A DNA stretch of 64,000 nucleotides from Ooceraea biroi (lineage: Eukaryota; Arthropoda; Insecta; Hymenoptera; Formicidae): assembly GCF_003672135.1 (NCBI RefSeq), contig NC_039515.1:1-64000 (forward strand). Reading direction: 5' to 3'. Shown here piece by piece: positions 35,911 to 47,072 of the stretch; within the stretch, counting starts at the first letter, position 1; every line of letters starts with the position of its first letter. The position numbers and the translations under genes are program-made. The notes under the pieces were generated by a model, which worked only from the letters and a program-made list of their open reading frames with translations, ran no database searches and was not told where the DNA came from.

Positions 35911-36026
35911 ACAACGTCACACGGTGTTCCCAAGCGGTCACCCATCCAAGTACTAACCGTGCCCAACATTGCTTAACTTCAGTGATCGGACGAGAACTGG
36001 TGCTTTCAATGTGGTATGGACGTTGC
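35911..36026 (-). rRNA. 5S rRNA-like gene, copy 4
   Basis: Tandem unit almost identical to copies 2 and 3, with a T-run downstream on the minus strand. Confidence 0.85.
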
Positions 36027-36096
36027 CTGACGAAACACGTTTTTTTTATGAAGAAATTGTACAACTTCAAAGAAAATTAAAAAAAGTTGGAATGTG

Positions 36097-36212
36097 GCAA
36101 CGTCACACGGTGTTCCCAAGCGGTCACCCATCCAAGTACTAACCGTGCCCAACATTGCTTAACTTCAGTGATCGGACGAGAACTGGTGCTTTCAATGTGG
36201 TATGGACGTTGA
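36097..36212 (-). rRNA. 5S rRNA-like gene, copy 5
   Basis: First unit of the array in transcription order. The body matches the others, but the 5' flank differs (the first base of the stem is lost) and the upstream sequence is unrelated to the spacer. The 3' end has the GTTGCC form seen in copy 1. Confidence 0.8.
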
Positions 36213-36284
36213 CTGATGATACTTCTTGTTCATTCCACAGAAGTATGGATGACTTTTAATAGATAGGGAAAAGAAAAGAAAATG

Positions 36285-36307
36285 TGCCAACGTCACACGG
36301 TGTTCCT
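36285..36307 (-). pseudogene. 5S rRNA 3'-end fragment
   Basis: Only the last about 23 bases of a 5S unit remain (complement of GCCAACGTCACACGGTGTTCC); it stops at CTAGGGTCC. It marks the decayed edge of the array. Confidence 0.75.
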
Positions 36308-36343
36308 AGGGTCCTAAATAATAAGAGAAGCGCAATCGTTACG

Positions 36344-36386
36344 GGAGAGTATCAATTGCCTACAGTGCAATTGCGTACATGGCGCA
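36344..36386 (+). repeat. Direct repeat flanking the 5S array (right copy)
   Basis: Matches 34974-35015 at most positions (TATCAATTGCCTACAGTGCA... then GCGTACATGGCGCA). The two copies are 1.37 kb apart in the same orientation with the 5S units between them. Confidence 0.75.
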
Positions 36387-36483
36387 CTAGGCCAATAAAA
36401 TCAGTCAAATTTAACCTAACCTAACCAAATTAAGCACTTTGATTGCCCTAGTGTGCTTCCATATTATATATGTCTAGGCCCAG

Positions 36484-36817
36484 ATGTCTATACTATACTA
36501 GATCGCTAACTATGGGCTTGGCGTACAAAAGACTGAGGCCGGCCGGATCTCCGGTTTCGGCCATGACACCTGACAGAACATGGCGCCAGTGCGTGTGTGG
36601 TAGTGCGTATGTGAGTACCCGGCGTGTGTGTTAGCGCGTATGTGTGACATCGTGTTGACACTTGCTGTCAGCTGCACTATCCACACGCCGAGTACTCACA
36701 TACGCACTACACACACGCACTGCCGCCATGTTTTATCAGGTGTCATGGCCGAAACCGAAGATCCGGCCGACCTCAGTTCTTTTGACCAGGTTAGCGATCT
36801 AGTATAGTAGAGATATC
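36484..36817. repeat. Imperfect palindrome (MITE-like)
   Basis: The left arm begins TATACTAGATCGCTAAC (about 36494) and the right arm ends GTTAGCGATCTAGTATA (about 36806). Inner matching blocks include GGTTTCGGCCATGACACCTG against CAGGTGTCATGGCCGAAACC. The terminal GTTAGCG.TCTAGT...TATAGT word recurs at about 52694-52716. No coding sequence. Confidence 0.8.
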
Positions 36818-36920
36818 TGTGGTCTAAGGCACAGGCAAGTGTGAACTGTTATGAATCTGTTTTCTCGTTGAATATTAACATATAAAGAAATTAAAATTAA
36901 AAAAAGCAAAGTCGAAAAAA

Positions 36921-38503
36921 ATGGTGCGACGATGTTGTGTACCATATTGTAAAAGTGGATATAGGGAGAAAGAAAATAAAAATGACAATGTGTCTATATT
37001 TTCGGTGCCGAAAGATCAGAACGAACGCATGAAATGGGCTGAGATTTTATCATGTTCATTGAGTACCAAATCATATGTGTGTGAAATACATTTTGATCTA
37101 ATGAGTATTAAAAGGGAGAAGAGCGCTAGTCATAATGGAGTGCTATTATATAAGGTTATATACAAGTTTTATTCTAATATGAAAAAAGGCATTCGTTCAT
37201 ACCCTTTAATACGTACTGATTTATCTGATTCCAGCATATTTACAAACAGAAGCGACTTATAGCTGGGGCACTGCCTATTCCAAGTAACGATAAATCCCCT
37301 TTGAAGCAACTGAAATTTAACCGGCCTCGACTGATCAACATCCGCAATCTTCACAAGCCTCAATTGTAGCAAATGATATAACTTCAGATATTAATGCCGA
37401 TTTCGTTCGGAACAAAGTAACATTATTCAAAACGGAGCTTGTTGATAATCACGCCGTTGAAACGTCAGGTCAAAATAAAACATTATTCAAAACGGAGCTT
37501 GTTGATAATCACGCTGTTGAAGCGTCAGGTCAAGATAAAAATGATGCAAAAGATAGAGAACAGGTGCAACCTCACAATACTTCAATACCCCATGAAGAAA
37601 GGAAGAAAAATCAAGAAAATTCGAGTGAATTTCACACTTTGGAAAGTCTTTTCGAGAAAATCTTAAATAAGGAGATCTGTGTTACATTACCAAGCCAAAA
37701 ATGGGGTATTCATATAATAGAAAAACCATCACAAATTATTTTTTCTGAACTAGCCTCGGTAACTTCTGGCGAAAAAATAACACATAGTCTGTGGAAAAAG
37801 GTAAGAATTTTTTTAAGTATCTTATCCTTAATATGAACAATGACACACGAATGTCAGATTTGTTTGTATTTTTTTACAGGTTGTTCTGAGTAAAGATGGG
37901 TTACAGCTTTACATACATCAAAAACATCTGGAACTAGAAATTATTCACACACCAAAAACTAAAGAAGAATTGGAGCACTTGCTCGTCACTGTTGACGAGT
38001 TATTTGTTTGTGAAGGAGGCCCAAAAACAGCATTATATAAAAATATTCATCTTCAGCGTGCAGACAAAGATGAGAATAACAGATGGCGACATGCATCTTG
38101 TCCGATTGTTATCAATAGTGGTCGCATTTGTCGATTTTGCGTGACTTTAGAAAAAACGATTGCTCAATATATCGATCGTCAGCGTAAAAACAATTTTAAA
38201 CAGAAGCGTTTCATATTTCCGCCAAGCATGCAAACAAAAGTGAAACCATTAATACATAAAATTCAGGTTGAACGCCAAAAATGTGCACAAACACAGGAAA
38301 GAATAATAAAATTAAAGCAACAGGTGAAGCGCTTACGTAAACTAAGTGATATAAAAGTCATCTGGAAAACAATGTTGCAGAAAACAAAGTGTCCAGATTG
38401 TCGGAGAGCTTTTACAGTAAATCGTACTAATGCAACCAGTATACGTCCTAAAGCACAAATCATAAATAGTAAAACAAGGGGAAAATGGTGCATTCAAATA
38501 TGA
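36921..38503 (+). pseudogene. THAP-domain, transposon-derived gene, frameshifted
   Basis: The THAP finger begins MVRRCCVPYCKSGYREKENK, with FSVPKDQNERMKWAE and the CEIHF half, and runs to a stop at 37262. A second frame then stays open from about 37337 to an intron at 37801-37879 (GTAAGA...TTTTTACAG). It includes a 54-base internal duplication (TLFKTELVDNHAVE.SGQ twice, about 37420-37540). It joins in frame to VVLSKDGLQLYIHQKHLELE, a region with CPIVINSGRICRFCVTLEKT, a long Lys/Gln coiled coil (QERIIKLKQQVKRLRKLS), a CPDCRRAF zinc-like pair and the end KTRGKWCIQI at 38503. The break between the THAP part and the rest means at least one frameshift or an unseen splice. The layout suggests a THAP-containing P-like element or its derivative; no catalytic core is recognisable. 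Confidence 0.6.
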
Positions 38504-38729
38504 CAATTTTTAAGTTCAAAATATAGAAGCAGAATACGAGACACAATATGCGGACAGTGGTAATATGTTTATCATCATATTATTGAATCACTCATTGCAA
38601 ATAATCATCGCATCACATTTCCGTGTAATGAACATAAGTCGATGTTTTAACATATTGTATTTATTATTATTATTACTTTTAAAAATGCAACAGTTTGTAA
38701 AATAACAAAATAAAGAAGTACAAAAAATA

Positions 38730-39984
38730 TAGGGTATTAAACTTAATTTTAAAGGATTTTTTTGTGAAAATGAACGCTTATTTTGAAACAAGGTGATAAG
38801 TACATGTTATTCAAAATATTATCCATCGTTAGCCACAACTTTTTCCCATCTTTCTGGTAAAAGGCGGATTCCTCGGTGGAAGAACAACTCGTTTTTTGAG
38901 GTTATCCATGAATCGAGGCATTGTTTTATATCTTCAAAAGAACTGAAGTGCTGGTCAGAAAGGTGGTTCTGCATGGATCGAAACAAGTGGAAATCAGAAG
39001 GAGCAATGTCTGATGAATACGGCGGGTGGGGTAGAACATCCCATCCGAGCAGCTCTAGCGTTTCCTTGACCGGTTTAGCGATATGTGGCCGAGCGTTGTC
39101 ATGCTGGAAAATCACTTTGTCGTGTCTTTTGGCGTATTCTGATCGTTTTTCTTTCAATTCTCGGTTCAGCTGCACTAGTTGTTGTCGGTAACGGTCCCAG
39201 TAATGGTTTCACCAGGTTTTAGCAGCTCATAATAGACCACACCCTTCTGATCCACAAATACAGAGCATTACTTCGAACGATGGATATTCGGCTTTACTGT
39301 TGATGTTGATTTTCTGCGCTTGGATTGTCGTAATGTATCCATTTTTCATCGCCAGTGACGATACGATGCAAAAAACTCTTCCTTTTTTGCCGTTGAAGCA
39401 GCAATTCACACGTGAAAAAACGCCTTTCGATGTCTCTTGGCTTCAATTCGTATGGTATCCAATTTCCTTGCTTTTGAACCATTCCCATCGACTTCAAACG
39501 TTTAGAGACGGCCATTTCGGTTACATTTAATGCTTCTGCAATTCTTTAAGCGTTTGACATTGATCTTCGTCCAGCAATGCCTTCAATTCTTCGTCTTCAA
39601 ACTTTTTCGGTTGGCCAGGGCGTTCTTTGTCTTCCAAATCAAAATCTCCACTTTTAAATCGTCTAAACCAGTACTCACAAGTTGAAATCGATGGAGCATA
39701 ATCCGCATAAGCTTCAGACAGCAAACGAAGACTTTCAGCTGCCTATTTCTTCAAATGGAAACAAAAAAGTAACGCTTCCCGCAAATTGTGTTTCGTTGGC
39801 ACAAAACTCGACATATTGAATGCACTACAACAATACGTTGTTTACACTTCGACCAAATGAAATATACTGATTCTTAAAGCCTAATGACAGGGCTTTCATA
39901 TGATTGGCTTCAGTTGGGCCGATGCCATCAGGTGCTCATTATGCCATCTCTTGTAAATCCTTTAAAATTAAGTTTAATACCCAA
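38730..39984 (-). mobile_element. Mariner element, mellifera-type, inactivated
   Basis: 1255 bp with terminal inverted repeats of about 30 bases (GGGTATTAAACTTAATTTTA at the left, its complement at the right) and TA on both flanks (38728-38729, 39985-39986). It encodes a mariner transposase on the minus strand that differs from the copy at 20191-21476, so two mariner subfamilies are present. Confidence 0.93.
38810..39814 (-). pseudogene. Mariner transposase with several stops and frameshifts
   Basis: From the start at 39814 the protein reads MSSFVPTKHNLREALLFCFH, then a stop replaces a codon after LKK. It continues AAESLRLLSEAYADYAPSIS, SGDFDLEDKERPGQPKKFED, and after a shift KRLKSMGMVQKQGNWIPYEL and FLHRIVTGDEKWIHYDNP. 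A further gap in frame precedes KRHDKVIFQHDNARPHIAKP, PHPPYSSDIAPSDFHLFRS and LPERWEKVVANDG. Near the end TAA stands where the family has Gln. The three catalytic aspartates survive, but the multiple breaks make it a dead copy. Confidence 0.92.
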
Positions 39985-41137
39985 TAAGTCGTGAAAGAAA
40001 AACTTTCCCAATTAACTAAACATAATTTCTAATTGCATTATTATTCTATTACTTTTGCAAATAATTTTGCCGAAAAATTAAAATAGATTGAGTATTATAA
40101 GTAATATTATGGAATTAGTATTATAAGTATTATTAGTATTATAAGATGTTATGAAAAAAATATTCAAATGTGTAAATTTTATTTTATTTTATTTTCTTTA
40201 TTGCAATATATGTATATTGTTATATTGCATATAATTATTAGTTATTTAAGTTAAAATGTTATTAGTTATTTAAGTTGAAACGATAGTTTAATTAACTATC
40301 ATTAGCCATACAATATTTTAATTTAATGTGTCATTACAATGTGCTTATCTGTATAAATAAAAATAAAACTAATCTCCAGTTACAAAAATTATTACATAAT
40401 TTTTTATTCTTTCGGCAAAAATTTTTATTCTTTTTTCAGAAAATATATTTATAGGTAATTATTTAGTTTAGGGTCCTCATCTCCGATTTGGCTGAAACTC
40501 ACCAATATTGTGTAGTTTGACGCGTAGATCATTACTTCACATATACATCACTGCTTATAACTCCATTAATTCAGCGATAATCACTATAAATTCTAAGTGC
40601 GAAAGTATTTCAATTCAAATTGTTAGCGCTCGGTGAGCAGAGTTCCGTATTGGCGCCGCCATTTTTCGGGCACAAGTCACGTACACCAATCACACGGCAC
40701 CTCCTAATGGTCAGTCACTTATGGAGGTCTCTATCATAATCACGTGACATCTTACGTGATTTATACTTCGTGGCACTCAGTGACACTACGAACTGTTCAC
40801 TCTGCTATTTTATCGTGTGATTGTTATATTGTTCATTTACAACATAAATCATAGATTACGAAATTATTAAATAATATTCATGGAACATCGAAATTCGTTC
40901 TGTCGTGTGTCAAACAAAATATTCTTGACAAACATCTCTATCTATCATGCAGCTTGCATTCCCCTTGGAGTGGAATATTTACTTTTTCGGCAGTCTAGTT
41001 TCAAACTCAAATAAATAAGTGTATGCAAAACACACGATTTTAGATTCGAATACACTTTAGATGAGCTAACTGTGTTATCACAATTTATTGTCGTTAAACA
41101 CAATCAACAACGATCTCAAGATGGTAAGTCTAACCTA
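39985..41137. other. Intergenic sequence up to a gap
   Basis: AT-rich to about 40470, then mixed. A GGGTCCTCATCTCCGATTTG word near 40471 looks repeat-like. At 41121 ATG is followed directly by GTAAGT, a possible start codon plus donor, but the sequence enters the gap 14 bases later. Confidence 0.4.
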
Positions 41138-41237
41138 NNNNNNNNNNNNNNNNNNNNNNNNNNNNNNNNNNNNNNNNNNNNNNNNNNNNNNNNNNNNNNN
41201 NNNNNNNNNNNNNNNNNNNNNNNNNNNNNNNNNNNNN
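41138..41237. other. Assembly gap (100 N)
   Basis: Exactly 100 undetermined bases, of unknown true size, at the outer edge of the palindrome's left side. Confidence 0.98.
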
Positions 41238-41344
41238 GCCGGCGAAGATTCAGATAGAGATTCATTACTCTGAATATTCTCATGCCTCGCACAAAAAGTA
41301 CGCACTGTGAATAACACGCGAGTTCTGAAAGGTCAGGTTGCATC

Positions 41345-42244
41345 ATTCTATTGCATGATCATCGCAAGGAGCTATAATCGCCGCCTACGAACGGGAGCAG
41401 TGCGAACGAGAAATCTTCTCGACTTCAATGCAACAACGCGCCTTTTGGCACTAGTACAGAAGCCATCAGACAGATGCGAGTCGATATCGACAGGACTGCA
41501 AGACACGACTAACGAACCGGACTTCTTACTGTATCTCCACTCGACTAAAATTCCGTTGACAATCCTGAACATCGGAACAACGTGATTGCGTTCTTTTGGA
41601 CATTTGGCGACAAGCCGTGCAGAGAAATGGGAGGCGACGATCAGACCGATGAAAAGAGTTCTTTGTATCGTGTGTACCCGACGTCACCTCCTGCGTATGG
41701 CATTAGTGATCAAAACGGTTGATGTCCTTACATGTGCTATCACACAGAAGTGAAGGTTCTGGCAATGATGGGCGGATTTTCTAGTACTACTACTAACGAT
41801 GAGCTTGTGTGAACAATTCCAACTGCATTGGAACTGATCTTGCGCAGTTAAGTCCGATTACTGGAGAAGTATTTCTCCGCGATACGTGAATCACCCCGCA
41901 GGACACTGCTCCATGTTATCATTAGTTGCAGAGATATTCAGAGTCCATTCATCACGGAAACACAAGCATGGTTTCGGAATCATCCGGAGATTCATTTGAT
42001 CCAATGGCCTGCTCGTTCGCCAGATCTAAATTTGATCGAAAAATGTTTGGGCACAAATGGTTCAACGATGGGAACCAAGAAGGGAGAGGACGATAGCAGC
42101 GTTAGCCGCCCATGCGAGAGAAGTCTGGAAGAATTTCAGTTTCAAGTGAAACTTTCAACCGACTTCCTCGCAAATTTGATTGATTCGATTCCTAATCAAC
42201 TCAATCAAGTTATCGATCGTGACGGATACTGGACTGATTACTGA
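41345..42244 (+). pseudogene. Tc1-like transposase, decayed left copy
   Basis: This aligns throughout with the minus-strand transposase at 47701-48745. The 5' two thirds (41345-41930) is full of indels and substitutions. From about 41940 the match becomes almost exact and keeps a frame reading IQWPARSPDLNLIE, then a shifted KCLGTNGS segment, and finally EEFQFQVKLSTDFLANLIDS to a stop at 42242-42244. The change in identity at about 41940 marks the outer edge of the near-identical palindrome arm. Confidence 0.8.
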
Positions 42245-42286
42245 CTGACGGACTATTCACTATCGACCTCTTTACCGGAAAAAATC

Positions 42287-42302
42287 GGTCCTTTTCAGGG
42301 CC
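42287..42302 (+). terminator. Histone-mRNA-type 3' stem-loop, copy 1
   Basis: GGTCCTTTTCAGGGCC followed by ACCA. It fits the metazoan histone consensus GGYYYTTHTHARRRCC: a six-pair stem (one G-U), a four-base TTTC loop and the usual ACCA flank. A purine-rich CAAAGA follows, where a U7 snRNA site would lie. It is 43 bases after the stop of the left Tc1-like transposase remnant. No histone coding sequence precedes it. Confidence 0.75.
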
Positions 42303-44381
42303 ACCAAAGATTTAATAACGTCGAAACAGTCTCAAACATATTTCTTGAATAACTTTCCATATATCATATATTAAATATATATATATATCTTATATATATT
42401 AAATAGATATATTGAAAAATATTCTTAATAAATTTTATATTATTATTATTTATTATTTAGCTTTAACAATATATAGTATATATACATAAAAATATATTAG
42501 TATGTATACATACTATGCGCTGGCGATGCTTATGTTATTAGCACGTTCTTATCATTTTAATCGATAAGTTCTTAATGTTATTAAAATACAAACAATAACT
42601 TAGTTTTTAATTTTGCAAAAATACGAACTCGTCAGATTAAAAATGGCATTTTTTAAAAACAATGGTTAATTTTTGTTCATAACTGCAAATGATTCTTTGA
42701 TAGTCAATACATTATTTATTAAACTAGATTTCGAAAACACCTTAATTTTATATTTTAGGTTTTGAATTTGTAAGAATTCGCCTGTGTGCGCCGCGCCGCC
42801 TCCGTCCACATCACAGTCGTGCCATCTGCCGTTACCGACCGTTACTTCATAACTGAAGGAAGGCATTTATGCGTTGCTTGTACGCTATCATCTAGAATCG
42901 ATGCATTCAACACTTACTCAAACGATCTGTGGTTATCATCTTTACTGCTGCTATGGAGAACTATTTTCCCTTTGCCCAGTTGGCCGAACTCGATTACATT
43001 CTTGATATCATCCAACTTCAGATTAATCCCACGAGAGCGTTAAAATTGTTCTGCTTCATATTGTAAATCATACGACTTGATCCTATGTAATCAAATGCTT
43101 TTCCTTAAAGGATAACTTTTTAAAACAGGCTATCGAAACCATATGGATTACGTTGCAACATCAATTCTCAATACCATAGAAGGGAAACTGTCAATAGAAT
43201 TTCAGGGAACAGTGGCGCCTTTTTCTTTTAACATGAGGAACTGAAATCTATATTCCGGCTAACTACCAAGTAATAAACATTAATTACGATTAACTGAGGG
43301 ACTCACAACCTTTTTAATCACACTTCAGTACTCTACAAACAAATACAAATGATTCCATACAAAAAATATCGTTTGAAGTTATTCCGGCTAATCTGTTCCG
43401 GCTAAATACGTTAAGCAAAAAATAATTAATTAATTACAATTAACTGAGGACTCACAAACCTTTTTAATCACACTTCATTACTCTTCAACGAAATACAACG
43501 ATTGCATTAGCAGTTCCTTAAAATTACGTTCAATTCCGGTCAAGTGTATACGAATCTCGCATGACCGCCATTTTCGGACAGCGCGTATGTGTGTATGTAT
43601 GTATGTACACGTAGTCATCATGATATATACATGTTATGATGTATGTCAGTCAACAGGCAAAGTCGACAATAAAGTGAACAGAGTGTTGTGAAACAAAAAT
43701 GCCAGGTTGTTTTGCCAAAACCTGCATTTATGCAAAAATACTTCACCGTTCTTACTCATGTATCCCGCATAAAACGAGAATAACCTACATTTCGCCGCCA
43801 TTTCGGGTCAAATCGTGTGAAGTGGATGCGAGGACCTTACTTCGCCAGTTCCTCCATCTACCGACCTTGGTGCAACGTTGGTAGACAGCAGTCACGTTGT
43901 AATTGGTGAATATTATGTACAATAACATAACCTGTGCATAATCCTTGAATAAAAGGTATCTTTAAATAATATAAATCTTCGTTTGCAATGAAAAATTATC
44001 ACAGCCTTAAAAATATAAATTATACAATATAAATAAAATTTATATATAGATATTTATATTTATAATAAATACGTTATATATCTTTTTAATCATCTCATTC
44101 TAATCATATCACTTTTTCAATATAAAATTTGATATATTTTATGTAGATTATATAATATAAATATATAATTATAATATAATGTTATGTATATGCATGTATA
44201 TACAGGGTGAATATTAATGCCTGTCCCAACCTTTTACCATGGCAGATGGATTACCGACTGCAACTCTGCGTAACCTAAACGGAACATAGATGGCAGTTGC
44301 TTGGGTCGACCGTGATGTACATACAGGCAAGTTAAAATTATATTTAAATTACAGATTCTCACACGGAGAAAAAATAATATA

Positions 44382-44505
44382 AGGTCTTTCTTTTAGCTGC
44401 ACTGCTGAACTGGTGCAATAAGTTAGAGTGAGAAAAATATACTTGTTTCACTTTAACGTATTGCACTAGTTCAGCAGTGCAGCTAAAAAGAACAGACCTA
44501 TAGAT
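44382..44505. repeat. Small inverted repeat inside the left arm
   Basis: TTTTAGCTGCACTGCTGAAC and its complement (TTCAGCAGTGCAGCTAAAA) face each other about 60 bases apart, bordered by GGTCT/AGACC. The mirrored copy lies at about 45415-45537 in the right arm. Confidence 0.85.
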
Positions 44506-44930
44506 TCACATATGTATTAAAATAGTATATTTAATAAAATAATATATTTAATAAAAAATACTACTGCTAAACTAGTAATTTGTTTAGCTGTAAGAATAAA
44601 ATAATTTATATTCTGTTAAATATGTTATGCTGTAATATTAATAATTTTTATAATAGCAAAATTATGTTTTTCGTGCGTATTATTGAAAGTAGTAATAAAC
44701 GTATAAAATAATATTATATGCAGTGTAGATGTAATGACGTAAAAAAGTAACAAAAGTAAAAATTGTTTGCATGCATTTATAAATGCAAAAAATTTTAATA
44801 AAACAGTGGACTTCCACACCCTTGAGGTTCCACTAATGGTGCGTTAGGTTGTTTAACGTGGACCTTCGCCTGGAGCCATATACCACATAATAATAACAAT
44901 GAACAATAACAACGTAACAATAACAATAAC

Positions 44931-44988
44931 TATTTGAGCATTGCTCAAAGTGCGCTGCATCCATCCCTCACAAAGTAGAGCCCTGTAA
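44931..44988. other. 58-base spacer at the palindrome centre
   Basis: The only unpaired sequence between the two arms. It contains a small hairpin of its own (TTTGAGCATTGCTCAAA, 44932-44948). The bordering arms are (AAC/AAT)n-rich. Confidence 0.9.
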
Positions 44989-46865
44989 GTTATTGTTATT
45001 GTTACGTTGTTATTGTTCCGTTGTTATTATTATGTGGTATATGCTCCAGGCGAAGGTCCACGTTAAACAACCTAACGCACCATTAGTGGAACCTCAAGGG
45101 TGTGGAAGTCCACTGTTTTATTAAAATTTTTTGCATTTATAAATGCATGCAAACAATTTTTACTTTTGTTACTTTTTACGTCATTACATCTACACTGCAT
45201 ATAATATTATTTTATACGTTTATTACTACTTTCAATAATACGCACGAAAAACATAATTTTGCTATTATAAAAATTATTAAATATTACAGCATAACATATT
45301 TAACAGAATATAAATTATTTTATTCTTACAGCTAAACAAATTACTAGTTTAGCAGTAGTATTTTTATTAAATATATTATTTTAATTAAATATACTATTTT
45401 AATACATATGTGAATCTATAGGTCTGTTCTTTTAGCTGCACTGCTGAACTAGTGCAATACGTTAAAGTGAAACAAGTATATTTTTTCTCACTCTAACTTA
45501 TTGCACCAGTTCAGCAGTGCAGCTAAAAAGAACAGACCTTATATTATTTTTCTCCGTGTGAGAATCTGTAATTTAAATATAATTTTAACTTGCCTGTATG
45601 TACATCACGGTCGACCCAAGCAACTGCCATCTATGTTCCGTTAGGTTACGCAGAGTTGCAGTCGGTAATCCATCTGCCATGGTAAAAGGTTGGGACAGGC
45701 ATTAATATTCACCCTGTATATACATGCATATACATAACATTATATATATAATTATATATTTATATTATATATAATCTACATAAAATATATCAAATTTTAT
45801 ATTGAAAAAGTGATATGATTAGAATGAGATGATTAAAAAGATATATAACGTATTTATTATAAATATAAATATCTATATATAAATTTTATTTATATTGTAT
45901 AATTTGATATATTTTTAAGGCTGTGATAATTTTTCATTGCAACGAAGATTATATATTATTAAAGATACCTTTTATTCAAGGATTATGCACAGGTTATGTT
46001 ATTGTACATAATATTCACCAATTACAACGTGACTGCTGTCTACCAACGTTGCACCAAGGTCGGTAGATGGAGGAACTGGCGAAGTAAGGTCCTCGCATCC
46101 ACTTCACACGATTTGACCCGAAAATGGCGGCGAAATGTAGGTTATTCTCGTTTTATGCGGGATACATGAGTAAGAACGGTGAAGTATTTTTGCATAAATG
46201 CAGGTTTTGGCAAAACAACCTGGCATTTTTGTTTCACAACACTCTGTTCACTTTATTGTCGACTTTGCCTGTTGACTGACATACACATCAATACACATGT
46301 ATATATCATGATACTACGTGTACATACATACATACACACATACGCGCTGTCCCGAAAATGGCGGTCATGCGAGATTCGTATACACTTGACCGGAATTGAA
46401 CGTAATTTTAAGGAACTGCTATATGCAATCGTTTGTATTTCGTTTGAAGAGTAATGAAGTGTGATTAAAAAGGTTTGTGAGTCCCTCAGTTAATTGTAAT
46501 TAATTAATTATTTTTGCTTAACGTATTTAGCCGGAACAGATTAGCCGGAATAACTTCAAACGATATTTTGTATGGAATCGTTTGTATTTTGTTTGTAGAG
46601 TACTGAAGTGTGATTAAAAAGGTTTGTGAGTCCCTCAGTTAATCGTAATTAAATGTTTATTACTTGGTAGTTAGCCGGAATATAGATTTCAGTTCCTCAT
46701 GTTAAAAGAAAAAGGCGCCACTGTTCCCTGAAATTCTATTGACAGTTTCCCTTCTATGGTATTGAGAATTGATGTTGCACACGTAATCCATATGGTTTAT
46801 CGATAGCCTGTTTTAAAAAGTTATCCTTTTAAGGAAAAGCATTTGATTACATAGGATCAAGTCGT

Positions 46866-47072
46866 ATGATTTACAATATGAAGCAGAACAATTTTAACGC
46901 TCTCGGTGGGATTAATCTGAAGTTGGATGATATCAAGAATGTAATCGAGTTCGGCCAACTGGGCAAAGGGAAAATAGTTCTCCATAGCAGCAGTAAAGAT
47001 GATACCACAGATCGTTTGAGTAAAGTGTTGAATGCATCGATTCTAGATGATAGCGTACAAGCAACGGCATAA
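46866..47072 (+). CDS. Unrecognised 68-codon segment duplicated in both palindrome arms
   Basis: The frame reads MIYNMKQNNFNALGGINLKL, then DDIKNVIEFGQLGKGKIVLH and TDRLSKVLNASILDDSVQAT. It looks like genuine amphipathic protein and is GC-richer than its surroundings. The same segment lies inverted at about 42868-43070. I do not recognise the family. A captured first coding exon of a host gene is possible, because the third copy of this repeat (49543-50165) breaks exactly at its end and is followed by other coding-like sequence at 50357. Confidence 0.35.
   Translation: MIYNMKQNNFNALGGINLKLDDIKNVIEFGQLGKGKIVLHSSSKDDTTDRLSKVLNASILDDSVQATA

Larger units (their letters stand above)
41940..44930 (+). 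repeat. Left arm of a giant palindrome (about 3 kb)
   Basis: Reverse-complement partner of 44989 to about 48005. Paired coordinates sum to 89919 at the centre (44821 with 45098; 44930 with 44989) and to 89947 at the transposase end (42121 with 47826). Net length difference is therefore only 28 bases over 2.8 kb. Within the arm are the histone-type hairpin (42287), AT microsatellites (42360-42420), the complement of the coding-like segment (42868-43070) and a smaller inverted repeat (44382-44505). Confidence 0.95.

Noticed and set aside
35409..36080. 223-codon plus-strand open frame with three internal repeats
   Set aside because: It is the antisense of the tandem 5S rRNA units and their spacers; the repeat period equals the 5S unit.
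41307..41585. 92-codon plus-strand frame after the third gap
   Set aside because: It runs through the decayed transposase in the wrong frame.
44625..45335. Mirror-image hydrophobic frames (64 and 77 codons) on opposite strands
   Set aside because: They are the same AT-rich arm sequence read in each palindrome arm; no coding signal.
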